DNA of 48,468 nt from an uncultured Peptococcaceae bacterium (lineage in GTDB: Bacteria; Bacillota; Peptococcia; Peptococcales; Peptococcaceae), in assembly GCA_937922955.1 (NCBI GenBank), contig CALAKO010000058.1, positions 1 to 48,468 of the forward strand. The letters are read 5' to 3'. Of this stretch, positions 16,104 through 24,771 are shown one piece after another; within the stretch, counting starts at the first letter, position 1; every line of letters starts with the position of its first letter. Both the position numbers and the translations under genes were made by a program. The notes under the pieces were generated by a model that searched no databases, had not been told where the DNA came from, and saw only the letters and a program-made list of their open reading frames with translations.

Positions 16104-17540
16104 ATGAAAAAAAGAATCATGGCAGTTGTAATGGTTCTCGCGCTGTGCTTGAGTCTTTTGCCGAGCGCGGCATCTGCCGATGTGCTGACGGAGGATCTGC
16201 CAGAGGTTGGTGCGACGAACTATGCAGTGATTGACGGGGACACCCACCAGGTGCTATTTGGGAAAGATTATGATAAATCCATCGATCCAGGCAGCTTGGT
16301 GCAGATTATGACGGCGGTCATCATCATTGAAGATGGCAATCTCAATGATTCGGTGACAGTGCCGGAAATTCCTGAAGATGCCAATAATGGCAATCGTTTG
16401 TATTTGCGTAAGGGCGAAAAAATTAATCTCAGCGATCTTTTAGAAGGGATCATTATCTATAACGCCAACGACGCAGCAGTGGCAGCAGCAAACCACCTTG
16501 CCGGCTCTGAAAAAGCCTTTGTGGAAGAAATGAACGCTAAGGCCAAAGAGCTAGGCATGGACGATACCACTTTTACGTCTGTTTATGGCTCGGCGGAGGG
16601 GCAAACTAGCACGGCAAAAGATATGGCCATTCTGGCGTCTTATGCGTCAAGTTTGCCAAAATATGTGGAGCTGGCCATTCAGCCAACCTTGGAATGGGAC
16701 AGTGAAATGAACCAGGACACGGTGACCAATGTAAATGGCATGCAGAATGTGGAACAGCAAGCCATTGGCATTAAATTGAGCCCTTCTGAGCCTACCAATT
16801 TGACAGCCAGCCTTAGTCAGGGGAATCGTACGGTTGTTGGTGCGATGATTGATTGCGAAAGCGAAGATGGCGCTTATACAGACATGCAGGAAGCGCTCAA
16901 TCTAGGTCTTGAAAATACTTCTGTGGTGGATTTAATCACAAAAAATGAAACCGTTACCACGCTTAATTTCGGCGGGAACAAATCTGTGCGTCTCGCTGCG
17001 ACAAAGAATTATGCCATTACTACTTCTCAGGGGGAAAGTGGTAACTATCGCTCTGCCATCGTAATTGATAAAGCTGAGCTGCCAATCAATGAAGGCGATG
17101 AAGTGGGCGTCGTCCGTATTTATGACGGCGATGAAGCCATTGACGAAGTGCCTCTTGTAGCGCAGGATTCTGCCAAAGCGGGCATCAATTGGCTATTTGT
17201 ATTGACGGCCATTTTGTCCATCCTTTATATTGCGACGTTGATTTACAATGCGGTAAAACGCGTCCAGCATCGTTCGAATGGTAAACGCTTGCCAAACAAA
17301 CTCGGCGGCAACAAAAAGACACCGGCATCCCGTGTCAGCCGTCCGCATCAGAGCAAGGCACCAGGGGCAAAACCACAGCATCCGCAGCAGCGACCACCGC
17401 AAAAGCAGCCTGCAGGCGGACAAAACAAAAATGCAATAAAAAATCCTTCCATGGGCTCTAATGCTGGCCGTCAGGGACTGGAGCAGCGTCTCAAAGAAAA
17501 GGGAGCAGGCAATAATCGCAATAATGGAGGCCGTCGATGA
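16104..17540 (+). CDS. Inactive-looking D-alanyl-D-alanine carboxypeptidase homologue
   Basis: This 478-residue protein has a signal peptide (cut near ASA-D26) and a peptidase S11 (PBP5-like) domain. A second beta domain, a membrane segment (about residues 356-376) and a basic, Pro/Gln-rich tail of about 100 residues follow. The fold is clear from flanking sequence (AVIDGDTHQVLF, LRKGEKINLSDLLEGI, FVEEMNAKAKELGM). The catalytic motifs are changed: SxxK reads S64-L-V-Q67, SxN reads N120-A-N122, and KTG reads K224-L-S226. It should not cut or bind substrate as its relatives do and may be a scaffold or regulator. holA overlaps its stop by 4 nt. The ATG at 16104 follows AAGGAG. Confidence 0.85.
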   Translation: MKKRIMAVVMVLALCLSLLPSAASADVLTEDLPEVGATNYAVIDGDTHQVLFGKDYDKSIDPGSLVQIMTAVIIIEDGNLNDSVTVPEIPEDANNGNRLYLRKGEKINLSDLLEGIIIYNANDAAVAAANHLAGSEKAFVEEMNAKAKELGMDDTTFTSVYGSAEGQTSTAKDMAILASYASSLPKYVELAIQPTLEWDSEMNQDTVTNVNGMQNVEQQAIGIKLSPSEPTNLTASLSQGNRTVVGAMIDCESEDGAYTDMQEALNLGLENTSVVDLITKNETVTTLNFGGNKSVRLAATKNYAITTSQGESGNYRSAIVIDKAELPINEGDEVGVVRIYDGDEAIDEVPLVAQDSAKAGINWLFVLTAILSILYIATLIYNAVKRVQHRSNGKRLPNKLGGNKKTPASRVSRPHQSKAPGAKPQHPQQRPPQKQPAGGQNKNAIKNPSMGSNAGRQGLEQRLKEKGAGNNRNNGGRR

Positions 17541-18571
17541 GCCTGCCAAGCGGCGTTCGCCTGTATTATGGCAATGATGGCTTGCGCATGGATCAGATTA
17601 TCGAAAAAATGATTGAGCGGGTGCTCCCGGAAGAGGGCACCCGCCCTTTCAACCTTGAGCGAGTGGACGGCGAAGAAGTTCGCCTGTCGGAAATTCTTGT
17701 GTTGGCGCGCAGCCTGCCATTCATGGCAGAGCGGCGCGTTGTTGTTGTACGGGAACCGTCGTTCTTTACAGCAGGTGCACGCAAGAAAGGGCTGATTACT
17801 GCCGATGAGGAGAAAGCCTTGCTGGATTTCTGTGCCTCGCCCAATCCAGATGCGCTGCTCATTTTTCGCTACACCACCGACGAAGCACCTGGCGCCTTTC
17901 TAAAAAAGGTCATCGCTGCCAGTGAATCCATTCAGTGTCAGCAGCCGAAAGGCCGCGATGTGGCTCCATGGCTGCGTGCGGAGGCGAAGAAGATGGGAAA
18001 GTCTTTTACGCCGCAGGCTCTTGCCATTCTTGAAGAACTGGCGCCGCAGGATGGCACGCTGCTTTTGGCCAGTGAGCTGGAAAAACTGGCGCTCTATCTC
18101 AGCGACAGCGAGGACGCGCTTATTACCGAGGAAGATGTGGCAGCCATCGTGACGCCAACGCCATCGCGCACCATTTTCAACCTTACCGATGCTCTTGTTG
18201 AAGGGCGGACCGGTGTGGCGCTGGCCGCCTATCGCGATTGTCTCTATCTGGGCAGCAAATCGCCGCAGGTGTTGCGCCAGCTTCTGGATACGGTGCGACG
18301 GCTGCTCGAAGTTCAGTCCATGCTGGCAGAGGGCATGAGCCAAAGCGCCATTCGTGGGGAAATCAAGCGCCACGAGTACTATGTAAAGAAGCTCATTAAT
18401 CAGGCGCGGCACCTGTCGCCGGAAGCGCTCTCCAGCGTGTACCTCTATCTTGTGGACTGTGACGTCAAAAGTAAGAGCACCGCGCGCCTCGACATGGACG
18501 CCTTCGTCGAAGAAGCCATCATCAACTGTTGTGCCACCATTGCCGTTCGTGGCCGCCGCATGGTTCGATAA
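17537..18571 (+). CDS. holA: DNA polymerase III delta subunit
   Basis: HolA is the clamp-loader subunit that opens the beta ring. The 344-residue protein has the family layout: N-terminal RLYYGNDGLRMDQIIEKMI, then LPFMAERRVVVVREP, a central TLLLASELEKLALY block and a C-terminal helical domain with HEYYVKKLINQARHL and a DVKSKST segment. The start overlaps the previous stop (ATGA), so it is translationally coupled to the DD-peptidase homologue. A terminator follows. Confidence 0.93.
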   Translation: MSLPSGVRLYYGNDGLRMDQIIEKMIERVLPEEGTRPFNLERVDGEEVRLSEILVLARSLPFMAERRVVVVREPSFFTAGARKKGLITADEEKALLDFCASPNPDALLIFRYTTDEAPGAFLKKVIAASESIQCQQPKGRDVAPWLRAEAKKMGKSFTPQALAILEELAPQDGTLLLASELEKLALYLSDSEDALITEEDVAAIVTPTPSRTIFNLTDALVEGRTGVALAAYRDCLYLGSKSPQVLRQLLDTVRRLLEVQSMLAEGMSQSAIRGEIKRHEYYVKKLINQARHLSPEALSSVYLYLVDCDVKSKSTARLDMDAFVEEAIINCCATIAVRGRRMVR

Positions 18572-18577
18572 ATCATC

Positions 18578-18610
18578 AACGCTCACAGAAAAACGCTGTG
18601 GGCGTTTTTT
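18578..18610 (+). terminator. Intrinsic terminator after holA
   Basis: AACGCTCACAG and CTGTGGGCGTT pair (one G-U) and are followed by TTTTT. Confidence 0.9.
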
Positions 18611-18719
18611 GTTGGGCACATCGGTTTTTTCAGCCAGCAGCAGAAGCACGTTTCAAATTTCCTGGCATAGCCCTTATAAATAGTGATGGATTGATGGAGC
18701 AAAATCTGACTGAAAAAAG

Positions 18720-18765
18720 ACTACCCGCTATGGGTAGTGGAAGGCGGGAAAACCTGTGCTATACT
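18720..18765 (+). promoter_or_regulatory. Activator-type promoter of unit A with CTACCC/GGGTAG palindrome
   Basis: The palindrome CTACCC-GCTAT-GGGTAG (18721-18737) is centred 31 bp before the -10 box TATACT (18760-18765). The -35 position (GTGGAA) has no consensus. The same palindrome, spacing and missing -35 occur at 26943-26987. This is the layout of a promoter that needs an activator bound at about -43. TACCC half-sites resemble NarL/LuxR-family sites; the regulator is inferred, not shown. Confidence 0.7.
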
Positions 18766-18855
18766 AAAAAAGGAGCTTCATAGCATCAAAAATGGAGATT
18801 TTTGTGGAGCTGTTCACGCACGGTTGATATAATGAAAATAAGGGGGGATGGTCAT

Positions 18856-20220
18856 ATGAAAAATAGAAACATCATTATCTTTCTGATTGCAGTGTTGTTG
18901 TTTTGCACAGGCTGTTCTAATACTGTCACAAAAGAAGAGGTGCCAACCACGATTACGGTTTGGCATGTCTATGGCGGACAAACGGATTCTCCCCTCAATG
19001 ATCTCATTGACCAGTTTAACCAAACTGTGGGAAAGCAAAAACAGATCAATGTGCAGGTGACTTCGGTGTCAAATACCAATACCATTCATGAGCTGGTTCT
19101 GGCTGCTGCCAATGAAGAACCAGGGGCGCCTGAATTGCCGGATCTTTTTATCTCATATCCCAAAACGGTGCTGGCGCTGCCAGACGACAGCATTCTCGTG
19201 GACTATAAGGACTATTTCAGCGAAGAAGAATTGTCTGGTTTTATTCCGGCATTTATAGAAGAAGGCACGATAGATGACCACCTGGTCATTTTTCCGGTGG
19301 CAAAATCTACGGAAATCATGTTCATCAATCAGACAATTTTCGATCGTTTTTCTCAGGAAACGGGTATAAGCATGGAAGATCTCGACACTTGGGAGGGCTT
19401 GTATAAGGCTGCAGAAACTTATGCTGAATGGAGCGATGCCCAGACACCGGATATTCCGGGAGATGCGAAGGCCATGTTTGTCCACGACTATTATTTTAAT
19501 TATTTTCAGGTGGGGGTCGAATCTCTGGGCGAGGATTTCTTTCAGGGAGATAAATTGGCCTTTGGGCCTGTTTTTCAGACAGTGTGGGAGCCATTGGCGC
19601 AGGCTGCCTTCAAGGGCGGTGTCTGGCTAAAGGGCGGCTATGCCACTGAATCAATCCGCACCGGTGAAAGCATCGTCAGTGTGGCGTCGTCGGCCAGCAT
19701 TCTTTATTACAGCGATGTTGTGACCTATTCAGACAACACTTCCGAGGATATCACCATCGTCTCTCGTCCATGTCCGGTATTTGAGAACGGAGAAAAGCTG
19801 GTGATGCAGAGGGGCGCGGGATTTTGCACCGTCCGCTCCACTCCAGAGCGCGAACAGGCTGCGGTGACTTTTCTAAAGTGGCTGACGGAGCCGGAACACA
19901 ATGTAGAGTTTGTGACTAGAACAGGCTATATGCCGGTGACCAGAAGCGCATTTGAAAATGAATTGCCAAAAGCAATTGAGGAGTTAGAGAGCGCCAAATA
20001 CGTTTCCCTTTATCAAGCATATTTGGACACTCAGAGAAGCTATGAATTTTATGTGCCGCCGCAGCTGCAGAGTTATCTGAGCCTTGAAACGACACTGGAG
20101 GATAATGTAAGAGCACAGTTTGCGCTGGGGCGCCAGGATTATCTGAATGGCGGAGAGGCCAAGTTGGCGCAGATCAGCACAGAACGGCTCAAGACCTTTC
20201 AGGAGATTATGGAACGATAA
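18856..20220 (+). CDS. Extracellular solute-binding lipoprotein
   Basis: This 454-residue protein has a signal peptide with lipobox (FCTGC, Cys near residue 20) and resembles family 1 solute-binding proteins of ABC sugar importers. The landmarks are ITVWHVYGGQTDSPLNDLID, LPDLFISYP, the YKAAETYAEWS helix and LKWLTEPEHNVEF near the end. No permease or ATPase gene is near. The next gene, 21 nt on, is a membrane regulator with an extracellular sensor domain, so this protein may present a ligand to that sensor rather than feed a transporter. The ATG at 18856 follows AAGGGGGG; an upstream GTG/ATG run lacks a site. Confidence 0.88.
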   Translation: MKNRNIIIFLIAVLLFCTGCSNTVTKEEVPTTITVWHVYGGQTDSPLNDLIDQFNQTVGKQKQINVQVTSVSNTNTIHELVLAAANEEPGAPELPDLFISYPKTVLALPDDSILVDYKDYFSEEELSGFIPAFIEEGTIDDHLVIFPVAKSTEIMFINQTIFDRFSQETGISMEDLDTWEGLYKAAETYAEWSDAQTPDIPGDAKAMFVHDYYFNYFQVGVESLGEDFFQGDKLAFGPVFQTVWEPLAQAAFKGGVWLKGGYATESIRTGESIVSVASSASILYYSDVVTYSDNTSEDITIVSRPCPVFENGEKLVMQRGAGFCTVRSTPEREQAAVTFLKWLTEPEHNVEFVTRTGYMPVTRSAFENELPKAIEELESAKYVSLYQAYLDTQRSYEFYVPPQLQSYLSLETTLEDNVRAQFALGRQDYLNGGEAKLAQISTERLKTFQEIMER

Positions 20221-20241
20221 TAGAGGAAAGGGGGAAATCCT

Positions 20242-21834
20242 GTGTTGAACAAACTGAAAGAGCTTCGGGCGCTGAATGCTTTTGCAAAAAAGCAAAGCGT
20301 AGGGATGCAGAAAAAACTGATGCTATATTGGGTGTCTATGATATTGGTTGTTTTTGCAGCGATTATCCTTCTTATATCTATTGCCGGAGGTTTTTCGCAA
20401 GATGATGAACAACTTCACGAGGTCATGGAAATTCAACTAAAGAGCACCCAGGACCATCTGAAGAATCATCTGGACAATTTGACCGCGCAAAGTTTGAATC
20501 TCTCTAAAGAATTAAGCCGGGAAATTGAACGCGTACTGGTTCAGGAGGGAATATCTTTTCAGAAGATCAACGATTCACCGGAGCAGCTGCTGCATCTGCA
20601 AGAGGCGATGTATCCGCTGATCAGCGCAACGCTGCAGGTTTCAAACTGTAATGGTGCATATGCAATTTTAAATGCAACCACCAATACTGGATTGGATGGA
20701 GCAGAAACCTCCAGGAGCGGTATTCATCTGCGCTACTCTAATCTTAGCGTCAGCAGTCCGATTACACCTACCGTGGTATATTTCCGTGGTATTCCAGACA
20801 TCGCGCGGCAAAAGGATCTGGAATTGCACAATCGCTGGAATTTGGAATTTGACATCAATCAAATTCCAGGTTGTCAAGACTTGATGAATGCTTCTCTGAA
20901 TCGGCCTGCAGAGCAATACTTCTGGTCCACTCGAATTGCGCTCAAAGATACATGGGAATCTGCTATGCTGTTGTGCGTTCCTATTGTGGGGAGTGATGGG
21001 ACAGTGTATGGTGTCTGCGGTGTCGAAATCAGCGCATTGTATTTTCAGTTTTCTTATCCCACAGTGGAAGGTCAATTTGGCTCCGTTGTTACCATCTTGG
21101 CTCCGCTTCAGGATGGCCGCCTTCTACTGTCTGATGGACTGGTTGGCAGCGTCAATGGCACCTACTTAAATGGTCAGGAAAATCTTGTTATTCATCAGGG
21201 GCGGTACTATAACGAATACGATGCGGGCAACGGAAGATATATTGGTCTGCATCAAATAATCCCAGTTTCAAAAAATGATTTAAAGGATATAGTTTGGACT
21301 GCTGCTGTTTTGATTCCTCAAGAGAGCTATGTTGCATACACGAATGGTATCCAGCAAACCTGGATTATTGTGTCCATCGTGTTGCTCTTTATATTGTTGG
21401 TTGTTTCGTTCTTTTTGGCGCGACGATTTGTCCGACCGATTACTGACAGTCTCAAACGGTTTCAGCAGGAAGAAATGTTGGAACAGGGAGTGTCTTCCGG
21501 AATTTCTGAGGTGGATGAGCTGGCAGAGTTTCTGAATGCCCGAGCACGGAACCAGCGGCTGGAGCAGGGAGAACTTCCACCGAATATTGCGGAACTTTTC
21601 GATCAGTTTATAGAGCGAAAGGATTTGCTTACAGAAGCAGAGCGCAACATTCTTCGCTATTACATCGATGGCCATGAAATTGCGGAGATTCCAGAGCTCG
21701 CTTTTATAAGTATGAGCACTGTTCGTAAGCATAACCGACATATCTATGAAAAGTTGGGTGTGGCATCTCGTGATGAATTGATGCTCTATATCGATCTGCT
21801 TCGTCGTTGCGGAAGACTGCAGGAACTTTTTTGA
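20242..21834 (+). CDS. Membrane-anchored Cache-type sensor with LuxR DNA-binding domain
   Basis: This 530-residue one-component regulator has a membrane segment at about residues 27-50, an extracellular double-Cache-like domain (about 55-365) and a second membrane segment (about 373-394). A short HAMP-like RRFVRPITDSLKRF stretch follows, then a C-terminal LuxR-type helix-turn-helix (about 462-520, LTEAERNILRYYIDGHEIAE then SMSTVRKHNRHIYEKLGV). There is no kinase or receiver domain, so it should bind DNA from the membrane. Start is GTG at 20242 after GGAAAGGGGG. It is cotranscribed with the solute-binding lipoprotein, a plausible ligand partner. Confidence 0.85.
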   Translation: MLNKLKELRALNAFAKKQSVGMQKKLMLYWVSMILVVFAAIILLISIAGGFSQDDEQLHEVMEIQLKSTQDHLKNHLDNLTAQSLNLSKELSREIERVLVQEGISFQKINDSPEQLLHLQEAMYPLISATLQVSNCNGAYAILNATTNTGLDGAETSRSGIHLRYSNLSVSSPITPTVVYFRGIPDIARQKDLELHNRWNLEFDINQIPGCQDLMNASLNRPAEQYFWSTRIALKDTWESAMLLCVPIVGSDGTVYGVCGVEISALYFQFSYPTVEGQFGSVVTILAPLQDGRLLLSDGLVGSVNGTYLNGQENLVIHQGRYYNEYDAGNGRYIGLHQIIPVSKNDLKDIVWTAAVLIPQESYVAYTNGIQQTWIIVSIVLLFILLVVSFFLARRFVRPITDSLKRFQQEEMLEQGVSSGISEVDELAEFLNARARNQRLEQGELPPNIAELFDQFIERKDLLTEAERNILRYYIDGHEIAEIPELAFISMSTVRKHNRHIYEKLGVASRDELMLYIDLLRRCGRLQELF

Positions 21835-21856
21835 TTGTTCTTCAAATATTAGGAGC

Positions 21857-21898
21857 AAAGTGCACAGGAATCTGATAAGGATTTTTGTGCACTTTTTG
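21857..21898 (+). terminator. Intrinsic terminator of unit A
   Basis: AAAGTGCACA (21857-21866) and TGTGCACTTT (21886-21895) pair perfectly over a 19-nt loop, and T residues follow. Confidence 0.85.
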
Positions 21899-21899
21899 T

Positions 21900-21943
21900 A
21901 TTATCCAATGGATACCATTTGTGAAAAGTATCCGTTGGATAAT
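21900..21943 (+). promoter_or_regulatory. Tandem TATCC-N3-GGATA palindromes before unit B
   Basis: Two 13-bp palindromes, TATCCAATGGATA (21902-21914) and TATCCGTTGGATA (21929-21941), are centred 27 bp apart. Together they form 16-bp inverted arms with one mismatch around a 12-nt spacer. A possible promoter, TTGTGA (21919-21924), 18 bp, TATATT (21943-21948), overlaps the second copy. This looks like a two-site operator; which regulator binds is unknown. Confidence 0.6.
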
Positions 21944-21997
21944 ATATTTTCCAGATCTGTTTCTGATATAGTCAATGTAAGGAAGGTGGTGAATGCG

Positions 21998-22351
21998 ATG
22001 TTAAATCTTTTGTACAGTCATTTGGAGGATTGCTCCACACCACAGTATTTTTGTTTTGCTGTTCGCTGTGAGGTGTGCGGTGAATTTTGGTACAGCAGCA
22101 GTATTCCATTTTCTAAGGCAAAACAGGCGGCCGAGGATTTGGAAAAGAAAGAGCTGTATGATGCCATCTATCAGCGAGAGAAGCGGCAAGCTCGATTAAC
22201 GGCGGGAAAGGAAGCGAGGGAGCGATTCAGTCAGTGCCCCATCTGCCGACGTTTGGTTTGTGATTCCTGTTTTCTGATCTGCGAGGAGATTGATTTGTGC
22301 AGAGAGTGTGCCGAGCGGATGAAGGAATGCGGAGAGCCGGTGGCGCCATGA
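21998..22351 (+). CDS. Cys-rich putative zinc-binding protein
   Basis: This 117-residue soluble protein has twelve cysteines. CxxC pairs lie at 24/27, 80/83, 88/91 and 101/104, with further Cys at 12, 19, 95 and 111. The first CxxC and the C-terminal cluster flank a charged helical stretch (about 38-77). The pattern suggests zinc-ribbon or treble-clef folds for protein or nucleic-acid contact. GGAAGGTGGTG sets the ATG at 21998; longer in-frame starts run into the promoter. It heads the operon that encodes the kinase and response regulator and overlaps the next gene by 4 nt. I do not recognise the family. Confidence 0.75.
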   Translation: MLNLLYSHLEDCSTPQYFCFAVRCEVCGEFWYSSSIPFSKAKQAAEDLEKKELYDAIYQREKRQARLTAGKEARERFSQCPICRRLVCDSCFLICEEIDLCRECAERMKECGEPVAP

Positions 22352-24771
22352 AGGTTCAATGGCTATCTCTTGTTCTTTTGCTGTGCCTGTTGCTGACGGG
22401 ATGTGCGTCGACGCCAAGCGACAGATATTTGGTTTCCGATGCAGAGGGCGCTGAAGAATATGTCAACACTCTGGGCACCTATCTTTCTGAGTATGACATT
22501 AGGGAACCGAGGGATGCAGTTTTTGCAGAGGTGGAAAATGGCAATGCGGTCGTTTGTTATGACGTTCAGGCGGTTCCGGCATTGAATCAGGGTGTTGGTC
22601 GGTATTGGTATCCGCAAGCATTGGGCACCGTGGTTATAGCTGTGGACCGTACACGGACCGACATTGATATCACTGGCTGGAACAGCCTTCAGGAAAGCCA
22701 AATTCCTGTTGGCATTGGAAGCGAATCCATCATTCGCAATATGTTGGCCATTGCTGCACTGTCCTATGGATTGAATCAAACAGAGCCTGCCAAACAGGAT
22801 GCCCTGGCGTTCTTGGAGCATCTCAGCCAGAACGGGAAATTCGAGCTCAATGATTCGGATGCGCCTATTTTGCTCTGTATGGATTACGAAGCCGTTGCTT
22901 GGAATCGAGAAGGGGGACAGTATGAGATCATTGTTCCGGTGGAGGGAACTTTATCTTATCGCATGGGGCTGCTCTCAGATGTTCCGCTGACACTCGATGC
23001 CGGACTAGATGAAGCGCTTTTGTCTGTGGGGCTGTCGCTGGTTAGCGGGGAGCGGCCGTTGGGATTTCCGAGCGATTATCGGTCGGCCCATATGCTGGAA
23101 GGGAGTGACTATGATTGGGTTTTAGAGATCACTGGTGACAGCAGCAGAGATCTGCGCCGACAGGTTTTTCATACTCGGCTCTATACCTCCGCTGACCTTA
23201 GAGAACATATTTTATCTGCCCTGCTGGCAGTGGCTGTCATATTGCTGTGGAAAGGAAGCGTTTCCCATCGAATGGTTCGTCATGACGTTCGCCGGGTGGT
23301 CGATGTGATGAGCTGGTTGATGGTGGGATGGCTGCTGCTGCGTTTGTTCAAATATCAGCTGATTCAAGAAGCTGCCCTGAGTCGGATGTGCTGGTATGGC
23401 TATTATATTTTTCAGCTGGCTTTGCCTGTTACACTTTTGTATTTGGTCAGGCTCACAGGACGCGCAGAGGGAGAAAGAAAGCCAGTGCATTTTCTGTGGC
23501 CGCCGTTTGTTTGCTATGGACTTTCTGTGCTGCTGGTGATGACCAATGACTTTCATCAGCTGGTATTTGTTTTTGATCCTGATGGAAATTGGGCCAGTGA
23601 TTATGGCTATGGTGCAGGATTTTGGTTCATTGCGGCTGCGTCGCTTTTAATGGTAGTGGTGGCCGTCGGCAAACTGTTTTATCAGGGGCGGCGAAGCACC
23701 TATTGGGGAGGAAAAGTATTTCCACTGTTGTTCTGCGCAGGGTTGTTTGCGTATGTCATTGCCTATATTTACCGGGTGCCCCTGGCCTGGGAAAGTGACC
23801 CAACGGTCATTATCTGTGTTATTGCCGTTCTGTTCTTTGAAACCGTACTTCATGCAGGGCTGATTCCGGTCAATGTTCAGTATCAGCGTCTCTTTTCCTC
23901 TGCACCCATTGGCCTGACGCTGCTCGATGAGAATGGTCGAACCATTTTGTCTTCCCTTGACGCGCGTCCCATTTCAAGTTCTCTATGGAAGCGACTGCTT
24001 ATGGATATGGACCACCCCTTGCTGAGAGACAGCCAGACGCAGCTCCATGCGGTATTCATCCCTGGAGGCATGGCGGTGTGGCAGGAAGACCTTTCTCAGC
24101 TCAATCGACTGCGGCAGGAAATTCAAGATGTGCAGACACGTCTGGAGGCGGCCAATGCGCTTTTGCAGGAGGAAGGTGAGATCAAAAAGCGTTTGTACAC
24201 TTCAGCCATCAATCGAGCGCTGTTTGAACATCTGGATCGTGATTTGGAGCGTCGTGTCACATCTCTGGCACATTTGCTTGAAACATTGGCGGAAACAGAG
24301 CATTCGAGAGATTTGACCGCCTACATTGCATTGTGTCTGTGCCATATCAAGCGCAGATGTAATTTGTTTTTCCTGGCACGCCAGGATGTCTCACTTCTGG
24401 CAGATGAGATGAGCGTTTATTTGGACGAGCTGGCGGAGCTGGCTTCCTATGCGGGGATGCAAATACTGATCCGCAGCGGGCAGAGTGAGGGGATGAAGAT
24501 TCGCAACGCAGCGGTCTGCTATGATTTTGCCTTTGAAATCATAGCATGGGCGTGGTCAACGAATACTTCTCCGGTGATGGGTTGTTTAGAATCCGAAGGG
24601 GCGCATCTGGTGTTCCGTTTTCTTTTGAGCAGTGATACAGAGAAATGGCATTTTTCTGAGGAACTGATGGCTGCGGTTTCTTCTTTAGGAGGACGCATCG
24701 CCTGCAAGGACCTGGAGGATGCTGCGGGGATTGTTTTGACCCTGCCCTTGGGAGGTGAGGAATGTGGCTGA
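22348..24771 (+). CDS. Lipoprotein / 7TM sensor with degenerate histidine-kinase region
   Basis: This 807-residue protein has, in order, a lipoprotein signal (LLTGCAS) and an extracellular domain of about 260 residues. That domain looks like a type 2 periplasmic-binding fold (GIGSESIIRNMLA, then ALAFLEHLSQNG). Seven or eight membrane segments (about 286-507) follow, like the 7TM histidine-kinase N-terminus. Then come a PAS-like stretch (FSSAPIGLTLLDENGR), a coiled coil and a kinase-like end. The C-terminal part lacks a clear phospho-His and the N-box Asn (FAFEIIAWAWSTN is in its place), so it is probably a pseudokinase. It overlaps both neighbours and is likely a signalling partner of the next-door kinase. 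Confidence 0.75.
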   Translation: MKVQWLSLVLLLCLLLTGCASTPSDRYLVSDAEGAEEYVNTLGTYLSEYDIREPRDAVFAEVENGNAVVCYDVQAVPALNQGVGRYWYPQALGTVVIAVDRTRTDIDITGWNSLQESQIPVGIGSESIIRNMLAIAALSYGLNQTEPAKQDALAFLEHLSQNGKFELNDSDAPILLCMDYEAVAWNREGGQYEIIVPVEGTLSYRMGLLSDVPLTLDAGLDEALLSVGLSLVSGERPLGFPSDYRSAHMLEGSDYDWVLEITGDSSRDLRRQVFHTRLYTSADLREHILSALLAVAVILLWKGSVSHRMVRHDVRRVVDVMSWLMVGWLLLRLFKYQLIQEAALSRMCWYGYYIFQLALPVTLLYLVRLTGRAEGERKPVHFLWPPFVCYGLSVLLVMTNDFHQLVFVFDPDGNWASDYGYGAGFWFIAAASLLMVVVAVGKLFYQGRRSTYWGGKVFPLLFCAGLFAYVIAYIYRVPLAWESDPTVIICVIAVLFFETVLHAGLIPVNVQYQRLFSSAPIGLTLLDENGRTILSSLDARPISSSLWKRLLMDMDHPLLRDSQTQLHAVFIPGGMAVWQEDLSQLNRLRQEIQDVQTRLEAANALLQEEGEIKKRLYTSAINRALFEHLDRDLERRVTSLAHLLETLAETEHSRDLTAYIALCLCHIKRRCNLFFLARQDVSLLADEMSVYLDELAELASYAGMQILIRSGQSEGMKIRNAAVCYDFAFEIIAWAWSTNTSPVMGCLESEGAHLVFRFLLSSDTEKWHFSEELMAAVSSLGGRIACKDLEDAAGIVLTLPLGGEECG

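Noticed and set aside
20242..21834. Histidine kinase or methyl-accepting sensor call for the Cache protein
   Set aside because: There is no DHp, ATPase or methyl-accepting signalling domain. The C-terminus is a LuxR-type helix-turn-helix.
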